Assembly (NCBI GenBank): GCA_017959625.1
Contig: JAGDAG010000122.1
Location: 1-6,036 of the forward strand
Direction: 5' to 3'
Origin: Abditibacteriota bacterium
Lineage (GTDB): Bacteria > Armatimonadota > UBA5829
Length of the DNA stretch: 6,036 bases
The notes below the pieces were generated by a model. It did no database searches. It was not told the origin of the DNA and saw only the letters and a list, made by a program, of their open reading frames with translations. Shown piece by piece: positions 1-5,596 of this stretch (position 1 is its first letter; the number at the start of each line of letters is the position of its first letter). The translations under genes were made by a program, and so were the position numbers.

Positions 1-191
1 AGGGCGTAACGGAAATAGGGGAGAGGGCTTTTGATCACAGCTCCTCGCTTGAAAAGGTCATCATTCCTCTCAGCGTGGCCTCTATCGGCAAAGAGGCCTT
101 TCGCGGTTGCAGGGCCTTGACTGTCGTGACGCACAATAAGGCTGCCGCGGACTATGCCCGGCAGAACGGCGTCAGGGTGATATCGGGCTGA
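1..191 (+). CDS. C-terminal end of a BspA-type leucine-rich-repeat protein (partial)
   Basis: The reading frame enters from the left edge (first full codon at 3) and ends with TGA at 189-191, giving 62 visible residues. It shows the LRR_5/BspA pattern: a 'GVTEIGERAF' unit, then 'LEKVIIPLSVASIGKEAF', then 'CRALTVV'. These are the repeated I-G-x-x-A-F and L-x-x-(V/I)-x-(I/L)-P elements spaced about 23 residues apart. The tail after the last repeat (AAADYARQNGVRVISG) resembles the usual capping end of such proteins, where the final strand is followed by 'a..ya..ngv.v'. Proteins of this class are generally secreted or surface-exposed and bind other proteins or host surfaces. The signal peptide and most of the repeats lie outside the window, so location and partner cannot be read here. 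It converges on the minus-strand helicase operon and shares its terminator. Confidence 0.85.
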   Translation, partial: GVTEIGERAFDHSSSLEKVIIPLSVASIGKEAFRGCRALTVVTHNKAAADYARQNGVRVISG

Positions 192-218
192 CATTTTCCC
201 ACCCTCCACCGGCGAAAA

Positions 219-248
219 AAAGCCTGCCTTTTCGAAAAGGCAGGCTTT
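219..248. terminator. Bidirectional intrinsic terminator (perfect 30-bp palindrome)
   Basis: Bases 219-248 form a perfect inverted repeat: the arm AAAGCCTGCCTTTTC is followed directly by its reverse complement. It sits 27 bp after the LRR stop codon and just past the minus-strand helicase stop codon (254-256). Read on the minus strand, the stem runs into a seven-T tract (221-215), a strong terminator. On the plus strand the T-tract is only TTT followed by AT, so termination there is probably weaker. The tight palindrome must open a few central bases to form the RNA loop. Confidence 0.85.
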
Positions 249-253
249 ATCTG

Positions 254-1999
254 TCAGAGACATATCTCCGCTTTCATCTTCAGCAGTTCCTCCGCCAGCT
301 CCGGCGTGAGCTCTCTTCCTCCGGCCCGGATCAGGAACTCCCGGGCCGCTTCGGGGGTTAGGACAGTGTCCAGATACAGGCACGCCCGGGAGCAGGCGGT
401 ATAAAACAGCTGTTCCACGGTGTTGCTATGCGTAAAAAGCTTTTCCCCGGCGTGGAGTATTATCACGTGATCGGCTTCCATGCCCTTGAACTTGCGCACG
501 GTGGTAAAGATCAGGCTTTTGTCCGCAAACAAGTCAAGGGACGGATCCCGCTTCAGTATCCGGTCCCCTATGGCCAGTTCTCCGAGATTTTCCGGTTGGT
601 CGGAAAGCTCCTTCAGGGCCTTATCCCACCCCAGCATGGTCAGGACCGCCGTGTTATTGGGCGTCAGGCCGTCTTCTTCATACCGGCGCAGGATACGGGC
701 GGCGGTATCAAAGGCTTTTTCACCTTCCCGGGGGAGCCATACCCGCGGCTGCATTCCCTGCAGGGTGTCCTGCGCGTAACCGGTGGAAAGCTCGGCGTAG
801 CCTTCCGCCGTCCGGGCGATCTGGGCAGTATTCCGGAGGTTGCGGCTAAGCGTGACCCCGGCCGTTGCCGGATGGTCCTCCTGCAGCCAGTTTTTGCCTG
901 TGCGGTCGAAGTGCACCAGCTGGTTTGGGTCATAAAAGGCCAGAAAGAATCCGTCCCTGTCCGCGCAACAGTTAAACAGCGCTTCCAGCACGTTATACTT
1001 GAAGTCCTGGGCTTCGTCTATTATCACGTGGCGCCAGGGAAATTCCCGTTCTCTTATTCTTTTGGCGATCTCCTCCTGCTTGTCCGGGATGGTATCGTCC
1101 ATAGGGTCTATGCCGTATTGCTCAAAGAGATCCGCCACGGTGATATTATTGTATTCGGCGAATTGTTTGTCCGTATCGTTTCTCAGGATATCGTTGAAAC
1201 AGGTAAAGCAGACCCCGTCTCCGGTCTCCTCCGCCAGCTGCCGGGCCTTTTTCAGCGCCAGCCAGGTTTTGCCCGTGCCGGCGCCTCCCCGGATCACGGC
1301 CCTTTTCTGGTTTTTGAGCAGGGAGAGCAGGGCTTCCTGTCGGGCGGCAAGCCTGTTCTGCAGGGCCCTGGTGCGTTTCCACGCCCATTCCCGGCTGTCC
1401 GCTACGCAGAATTCGGGGCACAGGGCGTTGGCTATTTTGTCCAGAGACGCATCGGAAAGCGCGGTCCTGCCTTTGCTGATGCTCTTCCATTTTTTGTATA
1501 TCTTGTCTTTTATCTCCTCTTTCTCACTTGCTGCGTTATACAGCTTTTCGAGATACAGGTTTTCTTTTTTCAGAAAGCCGGTCTCCCGGAAGCCTTCCGT
1601 TTCCTCCGTGTCCGGCATCCAGAGCAGATGGCATATCTCCGCATATTCCGCTCCCTGCCCGTTTTGCGCCTTCGGCAGCTTCAATTTTGTAATTATTTCT
1701 TTGACACATCTTGTGCAATCTTTCAGCTGTTTTTCCGGGTCTTTTTCGACTCCGGAATCGTTCATGATTTTGCCGTTCCGGAATTGCCAGCGTCCGCTTT
1801 TTATTTCGATAAGCAGTATGCCCAGCTCCCTGTGCAGTATGATGAAGTCCGCTTCGCTTTCCCTGAGCTTCAGGGAGTGGATAACGGTAAAGCCCTTGTC
1901 GACGACAGCCGCCTTAAGGGCATTGTAAAGCCGCTCTTCGGCGGAGCTGCGGTTGAATTCATATGTGTTTCTCGTTTTGGGTATGATGCGGTCTGCCAT
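254..1999 (-). CDS. NERD-domain nuclease / superfamily 1 (UvrD/Rep-like) DNA helicase
   Basis: A 581-aa protein predicted to couple a PD-(D/E)XK-type nuclease to an ATP-driven helicase acting on cytoplasmic DNA. Residues about 18-130 form a NERD domain: Glu21 in SSAEERL, Asp51 in EADF, Glu65/Lys67 in IEIKSG, and Gln91 in DPEKQLK. A linker leads to the helicase core: Q-motif Gln221; Walker A GGAGTGKT (238-245, Lys244); Walker B DEAQD (328-332); motif III DPNQ (357-360); motif IV region RNLRN (386-390); motif V KFKGMEAD (503-510); motif VI TACSRA (534-539, Arg538). All key residues are present, so it should be active. The start is the ATG at 1999, preceded by GGAGGG (2006-2011) at ideal spacing; a longer open frame to 2224 lies inside the upstream gene and is rejected. 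The ATG overlaps the upstream stop by one base, so translation is probably coupled. NERD-helicase proteins are known in DNA processing and also occur near defence genes; the exact role here is unknown. Confidence 0.92.
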   Translation of the reverse strand: MADRIIPKTRNTYEFNRSSAEERLYNALKAAVVDKGFTVIHSLKLRESEADFIILHRELGILLIEIKSGRWQFRNGKIMNDSGVEKDPEKQLKDCTRCVKEIITKLKLPKAQNGQGAEYAEICHLLWMPDTEETEGFRETGFLKKENLYLEKLYNAASEKEEIKDKIYKKWKSISKGRTALSDASLDKIANALCPEFCVADSREWAWKRTRALQNRLAARQEALLSLLKNQKRAVIRGGAGTGKTWLALKKARQLAEETGDGVCFTCFNDILRNDTDKQFAEYNNITVADLFEQYGIDPMDDTIPDKQEEIAKRIREREFPWRHVIIDEAQDFKYNVLEALFNCCADRDGFFLAFYDPNQLVHFDRTGKNWLQEDHPATAGVTLSRNLRNTAQIARTAEGYAELSTGYAQDTLQGMQPRVWLPREGEKAFDTAARILRRYEEDGLTPNNTAVLTMLGWDKALKELSDQPENLGELAIGDRILKRDPSLDLFADKSLIFTTVRKFKGMEADHVIILHAGEKLFTHSNTVEQLFYTACSRACLYLDTVLTPEAAREFLIRAGGRELTPELAEELLKMKAEICL

Positions 2000-3903
2000 T
2001 ATGAGCCCTCCATTTTCCAGGGTTTGAAGTCCTTGAAGCCACTGAGAGCCTCTGCCTTTTCCGGCAGGGCAAAGATATATGCCCGGAACTTGGTGTATTT
2101 GAGTATCCCGAAAAGCGTATAGGCGTTTTCCGGCTTTTCCAGAGAGCTGGGGGTGAGGCCCCATATGACGGAAACGTCCTCCGCAGGCGCTTCGCCGAGA
2201 GGTATTTTGGCTATAAAGCGGCATACCCGGGTGCAGCCGGTCCTGCCGTCCGCAACGGGTATGTCCGGTTCTCCGTCAAGGTAGGGTTCCGTTTCTTCGC
2301 CCCCCGTGAGGGGAACGAAGGTCAGCGTTTTATCCTGACAATTTTTCCGCAGTTTCTTTATGATGTCCGGCAGCATATCGGGGGTGGCGGAATATGCTTC
2401 TATGCCGTTGACAACGTTCCGGTCCTTGAACCAGTCGAAGCCCCGGAAGGCCTTGATGCCGAAGGCCTTTTTCATTCTATCCGGGAAGGATGCTGTTCCG
2501 TCCATGTCGCTCCCGAAAGATGTATAAAAGCCTTCCGCCTCTTCCTTGGTGAGCAGGCTTATCATGTGGACGAATCTTCTGCCCCTGAGGAGCGCGTCGC
2601 GAAGCTCCCGGCGTTTGTCTTCAAAATGGCAGGGCTCCACGCCGGTTATTATCACGCATTCGTACTCTTTGCCGCTCTCCGGGTCAACGGGAACGGAGCA
2701 GTCTCTTCCTTCCTTGTCTATGGAGGCGAGCTCCCTTATGGCGGGGCCGCCGAGAGGGATCACCGCCACGCTGTCCCCTTGGGAATAGTTGTGCCGGATA
2801 AGTATCTCCCTTATCCTGTATTCCACCGCTTTTCTGGCCCGTCCGGAGCCCTTGCAGTCAAGTATATGGAGGAACGGCTCCATGCCTTCCGCGGTATTCC
2901 ACAACGCCTCTCTGTCTCCGGGATACAGCCTGTCTGCCGTGCGGGCAATGCTTTTGACGCATGTAAGGCTCCCGGGCAGGGTCGCCCCGCAGAGCCGGGA
3001 CCGGTCCGACAGCCAGGAGGTCCCGGGCAGGCCGGCTTCGCCGCCGTAAAAGGCGTAAAAGCGCCCGGCCCGTTCTGCTATGGCGTCCAGCTCTCCGGGG
3101 GAAAAGCTGTCTGCGTCCCATACGTACAGGAAGTCCGCTTTTTTCTCCGGGACCCCGTCAGCCACCACAAGGCCGGTCCCCTCGGGGAAAGAAGCCGGGT
3201 CTTTGCAGACGCCGAGGGCTCCGGCGGCGCCGTTTTTGGAGGCCAGGTATCTCAGCGCTGCCCCGCGGGTCCTTTCCTCCGGGCCGGATATGGCCAGGCG
3301 CTTTTCATCGGTGAAGGCTTCCAAAGCTTCCAGCAGAGCCTTTTCAAAGTCTCTCTTCATGGTATCCGTATAAGCTTCGGGGTCTGCCTGGGGCTCGGTG
3401 ACGCTTCTGATGATCTCTTTCCAGGCGGAGAAAGACAGTCCGTAGCCTTTTTCGCTATCATATAGTCGTTCCGGCACCCGTGGATCGTTCAGGCCGGTCC
3501 CGTCAAATACTTCGTCCAGGCTGGCGGGGAGCCCCTCTTTTTGGGTGAAACATCCCATGGGGAACCATATGCATAATCTGACGAGATGATCGTAATCGAC
3601 GGGTAATGTTTTTAACAGTCTGCTTCTGAATATCTTCAGTTGTTTCTCCGGGTCATAGGGGATGCCTTCCCAGCGGTTGTCGGCGAACGCTGCGTTTTTG
3701 GCCGGGTCGCACAGGATGGCCGCTATGCTACCGGATATGTGGATAAGAAGAAAGAACCTGCTCTCCGGCTTTTTCGGGAGAAGGCTGCTTTTGAGGGCGT
3801 CGGGGGCCACCGCGGCGAACTCGCCGTTGAGAAGAGAGAGTGAATCGCATACCAGCCTTTCCGCTTCGCAGGAAGGCTCACCGTTTTGGATTATGATCGC
3901 CAT
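1999..3903 (-). CDS. Degenerate paralog of the NERD-SF1 helicase (predicted pseudoenzyme, 634 aa)
   Basis: No family is obvious at first sight, but the protein aligns by eye along its length with the downstream NERD-helicase. Shared landmarks are AERLVCDSL (14-22) with AEERLYNAL; FFLLIH (50-55) with DFIILH; the identical DPEKQLK (84-90); KRLAISG (201-207) with KRAVIRG; AFY (284-286) before motif III; GMEP (340-343) with GMQP; VIIT (417-420) with VIIL; and LLTKEEAEGF (450-459) with VLTPEAAREF. Catalytic residues are lost: NERD D/ExK positions become F50, L64 and D66; Walker A becomes GPEERTRG (207-214, Arg213 for Lys); DEAQD becomes WDADS (262-266); DPNQ becomes GGEA (287-290). Arg442 stands at the motif VI arginine. 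Residues about 470-634 are extra and may duplicate the second helicase half. The frame is intact over 634 codons, so it is a gene rather than a decayed relic. It starts at the only convincing ATG, with an AGGGG ribosome site (3909-3913). Its likely role is a structural or DNA-sensing partner of the active enzyme, by inference. Confidence 0.8.
   Translation of the reverse strand: MAIIIQNGEPSCEAERLVCDSLSLLNGEFAAVAPDALKSSLLPKKPESRFFLLIHISGSIAAILCDPAKNAAFADNRWEGIPYDPEKQLKIFRSRLLKTLPVDYDHLVRLCIWFPMGCFTQKEGLPASLDEVFDGTGLNDPRVPERLYDSEKGYGLSFSAWKEIIRSVTEPQADPEAYTDTMKRDFEKALLEALEAFTDEKRLAISGPEERTRGAALRYLASKNGAAGALGVCKDPASFPEGTGLVVADGVPEKKADFLYVWDADSFSPGELDAIAERAGRFYAFYGGEAGLPGTSWLSDRSRLCGATLPGSLTCVKSIARTADRLYPGDREALWNTAEGMEPFLHILDCKGSGRARKAVEYRIREILIRHNYSQGDSVAVIPLGGPAIRELASIDKEGRDCSVPVDPESGKEYECVIITGVEPCHFEDKRRELRDALLRGRRFVHMISLLTKEEAEGFYTSFGSDMDGTASFPDRMKKAFGIKAFRGFDWFKDRNVVNGIEAYSATPDMLPDIIKKLRKNCQDKTLTFVPLTGGEETEPYLDGEPDIPVADGRTGCTRVCRFIAKIPLGEAPAEDVSVIWGLTPSSLEKPENAYTLFGILKYTKFRAYIFALPEKAEALSGFKDFKPWKMEGS
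2006..2011 (-). promoter_or_regulatory. Ribosome binding site fixing the start of the NERD-helicase gene
   Basis: On the minus strand GGAGGG is followed by CTCATA and then the ATG at 1999, a near-ideal Shine-Dalgarno with 6 nt spacing. It lies inside the last codons of the upstream gene, whose TAA shares its final A with the ATG (TAATG, 1997-2001). This supports the internal start over the longer open frame and points to coupled translation of the two proteins. Confidence 0.85.
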
Positions 3904-3908
3904 AGCCG

Positions 3909-3913
3909 CCCCT
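3909..3913 (-). promoter_or_regulatory. Ribosome binding site of the degenerate helicase paralog gene
   Basis: On the minus strand an A-run followed by GGGG (AGGGG at 3913-3909) lies 5 nt before the ATG at 3903. It is a moderate match to a Shine-Dalgarno. The preceding AT-rich leader contains the promoter and palindrome. Confidence 0.6.
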
Positions 3914-3917
3914 TTTT

Positions 3918-3935
3918 TTGTAAATTATATTACAA
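3918..3935. promoter_or_regulatory. AT-rich inverted repeat, candidate operator of the helicase operon
   Basis: TTGTAA (3918-3923) and TTACAA (3930-3935) form inverted 6-bp arms around ATTATA. A further half-site, TACAA, occurs at 3942-3946, 11-12 bp further on, suggesting stacked half-sites. The palindrome covers the predicted transcription start and the edge of the -10 box of the minus-strand promoter, where a repressor would block initiation. No regulator gene is visible in the window. Chance is possible because the segment is nearly pure A/T. Confidence 0.4.
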
Positions 3936-3963
3936 TTATACTACAAAAATGCCCCGGTTTCAA
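3935..3963 (-). promoter_or_regulatory. Sigma-70-type promoter of the two-gene helicase operon
   Basis: Read on the minus strand: a -35 box TTGAAA (3963-3958), a 17-bp spacer, and a consensus -10 box TATAAT (3940-3935). This predicts a transcript start near 3928 and a leader of about 25 nt before the ATG at 3903. A second TATAAT lies at 3929-3924 but has no good -35 partner. The promoter is back-to-back with that of the secreted-protein gene; the two -35 boxes are separated by 8 bp. Confidence 0.8.
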
Positions 3964-3971
3964 TAGCCCTG

Positions 3972-4000
3972 TTGATAAAGCCCTCCGGGTTTGCTATAAT
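3972..4000 (+). promoter_or_regulatory. Sigma-70-type promoter of the secreted beta-sandwich protein gene
   Basis: A -35 box TTGATA (3972-3977), a 17-bp spacer and a consensus -10 box TATAAT (3995-4000), with an extended -10 TG (3992-3993). The predicted transcript start is near 4007, leaving a leader of about 28 nt before the ATG at 4035. Such a strong match predicts high basal expression unless repressed. Confidence 0.85.
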
Positions 4001-4034
4001 TCTTGTGGAAAATATCCCGAAAGGCGGTTATGGT

Positions 4035-5534
4035 ATGGAGTATTATTTTTCTGCTTTGCTTATTGTTTTGTGCTTCCTTTGGGCGGCGCCGGCGGAGGGG
4101 GTCGTGTTTTACCCCCGGGAGATGGCCCGTGAAACTGCTCCCGCGGCGGCGGCTCTGGTAAAGGCCCTGGGGACCGAAGCCCGGGCCGGAGAGGCGGGGG
4201 AGGGGGACCTGCAGCTGGCCCTTGATCCGTCCTCGGAAGACGTCGCCTTTGCCCCGGACAGGATATCCGCGCCTTCGCCGGAGGCATTGGACTCCGCGGC
4301 GGCGCTGTTTGTTCAGGAATATATCCGCGGAGGCAGAGTGACCTTAGCCGAAAAAAAGACCGTCTCCGTCACGGAGGCCCGCCTGGCCCTGCGCTCCCAG
4401 GGCTCTCCCTTCAAAAAATGCTTCGGCGATTACAACCCCGACTATACCGAAGAGACTCTTATCTCCTTTGACAGCGCCGATATACCCGGAGAGGATTTTC
4501 ATTTTGTCAGCGTGTCCGAGGACCACGAATATATGCGGGAGGGAAAAGGCGCAGTGAGGCTGCGCGCGGAAGGCGAAAAGAACACCCTCCGCACCCTTAT
4601 GTGGCGCAGCGGTCCGGCCTTTCACCTGAAGGTGGAGGACAAGCAGAAGACCGCCCTCAGGCTGTGGCTTTTTATAGACGACGCCGACAACTTTGCCACG
4701 GACCACGACGCCATATACGGCCGCCAGCAAAAGCAGGCCACCTTCTTTTTCCGCATCATAGACGACGAAGGCCGCTACCACGCCTGGAACCATACCTTCA
4801 TGGGCAGCGGCTGGCATGAGATAGAGCTTTCCTTTGCCACTCACAACGGCTATTACGGCGATCTGAACTACGGTGACCTGACGGGCTTCGGCATCCTGGC
4901 GGACGCCGATCCGGGCACGGTAATAGAACTGGATTCCCTGAGAGCGGTGAAGTATAAAAGCGGCTTCAGGCGGCAGCCTCTGCCGGAGCCTGCCAGGCTC
5001 ATATCCGACTGTGAATACGACGCCTTCGACGGCTGCATAGTGCAGGAATGGTACGGGGCATATTTCAGCGTCGGCGACAGCCTTTTCGGACGCAGCTCCT
5101 ACGCCATCTCCACTCACAGTGAGAACGGCGATTTCCGGCAGTATATCGGCGTCAATACCGGCATGAGGCTGGATTATTACAACGACGAGCTGGTGCTGTG
5201 GATGAAGGTAAACGACCTTTGCGCCCTGGACAGCCTTTTTATAGAGCTCAACGAAAACCAGGACAGGTTCGAATACGAGAAAAGCTTCAAGCTTGAAGAG
5301 CTGCAGAAGTACGGCCTCACGTCGCCCAACAAATGGTGCCGGGTGGCCATCCCCCTCACAGATATGTGGGCGGGCTGCCCTCCCGAAAGGCAGAGCGAGA
5401 AATACAATATGCCCCTGAATGCAGTCAGATTTTACGCCGGCGCCCGGGACCACAGGCTGCTGGTCATGAAGCTGGACAGGGTGTACGTCACCGACAAAAA
5501 CAAGCCGGACCCCGTAAAGGCCCCGGGAAGATAG
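4035..5534 (+). CDS. Secreted protein with two tandem galactose-binding-like beta-sandwich domains
   Basis: A 499-aa predicted exported protein; no specific family recognised. Residues 1-20 form a signal peptide with hydrophobic core SALLIVLCFLW and an A-P-A cleavage site after Ala20; Cys13 is not in a proper lipobox. Residues about 23-125 weakly resemble the small N-terminal domain of GH20/GH67-type glycoside hydrolases (ALVKAL, then GDLQLAL, then ALDSAAALFVQEYI). Two jelly-roll-like units follow, about 142-308 and 321-487, with parallel landmarks: LISFDSADIPG / LISDCEYDAFDG, LRLWLFIDDAD / LVLWMKVNDLC, HEIELSF / CRVAIPL and VIELDSLRAV / LLVMKLDRVYV. No catalytic domain is seen, so carbohydrate or surface binding is more likely than hydrolysis. 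The ATG at 4035 is chosen because AAAGGCGG (4020-4027) lies at proper spacing and it begins the signal peptide; in-frame TTG (3972) and GTG (4005) codons fall in or at the promoter and transcript start. The signal peptide n-region lacks Lys or Arg, which is unusual. Confidence 0.82.
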   Translation: MEYYFSALLIVLCFLWAAPAEGVVFYPREMARETAPAAAALVKALGTEARAGEAGEGDLQLALDPSSEDVAFAPDRISAPSPEALDSAAALFVQEYIRGGRVTLAEKKTVSVTEARLALRSQGSPFKKCFGDYNPDYTEETLISFDSADIPGEDFHFVSVSEDHEYMREGKGAVRLRAEGEKNTLRTLMWRSGPAFHLKVEDKQKTALRLWLFIDDADNFATDHDAIYGRQQKQATFFFRIIDDEGRYHAWNHTFMGSGWHEIELSFATHNGYYGDLNYGDLTGFGILADADPGTVIELDSLRAVKYKSGFRRQPLPEPARLISDCEYDAFDGCIVQEWYGAYFSVGDSLFGRSSYAISTHSENGDFRQYIGVNTGMRLDYYNDELVLWMKVNDLCALDSLFIELNENQDRFEYEKSFKLEELQKYGLTSPNKWCRVAIPLTDMWAGCPPERQSEKYNMPLNAVRFYAGARDHRLLVMKLDRVYVTDKNKPDPVKAPGR

Positions 5535-5544
5535 GGGCCCGGAC

Positions 5545-5596
5545 AAAAAAAGCCCCGCCGGGGGCGGGGCAGGGGGCGCGGGCCCCCCGTTTTTTT
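5545..5596. terminator. Tandem hairpins forming a bidirectional terminator
   Basis: Hairpin 1 pairs GCCCCGCC (5552-5559) with GGCGGGGC (5563-5570) around a 3-nt loop. On the minus strand it is followed by seven Ts (complement of 5545-5551), so it ends the minus-strand gene. Hairpin 2 pairs GGGGGC (5572-5577) with GCCCCC (5582-5587) around a 4-nt loop and runs into seven Ts at 5590-5596 on the plus strand, ending the secreted-protein transcript. Each convergent gene therefore has its own stem and U-tract in a 52-bp interval, which also includes the minus-gene stop codon. Confidence 0.85.

Noticed and set aside
428..2122. Long plus-strand open frame (564 codons) opposite the helicase gene
   Set aside because: Its translation lacks domain signals, is rich in improbable F/V/G/Q runs, and is exactly antisense to a gene with all SF1 and NERD motifs. 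It is a by-product of GC-biased codons.
2000..2224. 75-codon N-terminal extension of the NERD-helicase frame
   Set aside because: The extension lies inside the upstream gene in another frame, has no homology-like content, and the ATG at 1999 has a near-ideal GGAGGG site.
2566..3465. Plus-strand open frame (299 codons) opposite the 634-aa gene
   Set aside because: It is antisense to the coding frame that aligns with the NERD-helicase, has no own promoter or recognisable domain, and shows compositional bias.
254..3903. Assigning the operon to a named defence system such as Gabija or AddAB/RecBCD
   Set aside because: No OLD-family nuclease (GajA) is present, and the proteins are about half the size of AddAB/RecBCD subunits with an N-terminal NERD rather than a C-terminal RecB nuclease. 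The resemblance is architectural only.
3924..3929. Second TATAAT on the minus strand as an independent promoter
   Set aside because: No -35-like hexamer or extended -10 lies at proper distance; it is more likely part of the AT-rich palindrome.
3972..4034. Earlier TTG (3972) or GTG (4005) start for the secreted protein
   Set aside because: The TTG is the -35 box itself and the GTG sits at the predicted transcript start with no room for a ribosome site. The ATG at 4035 has both a ribosome site and a signal peptide right after it.
4344..5546. Long minus-strand open frame (400 codons) opposite the secreted-protein gene
   Set aside because: It lies fully antisense to a gene with promoter, ribosome site and signal peptide, shows no recognisable domain, and would start inside the terminator region.
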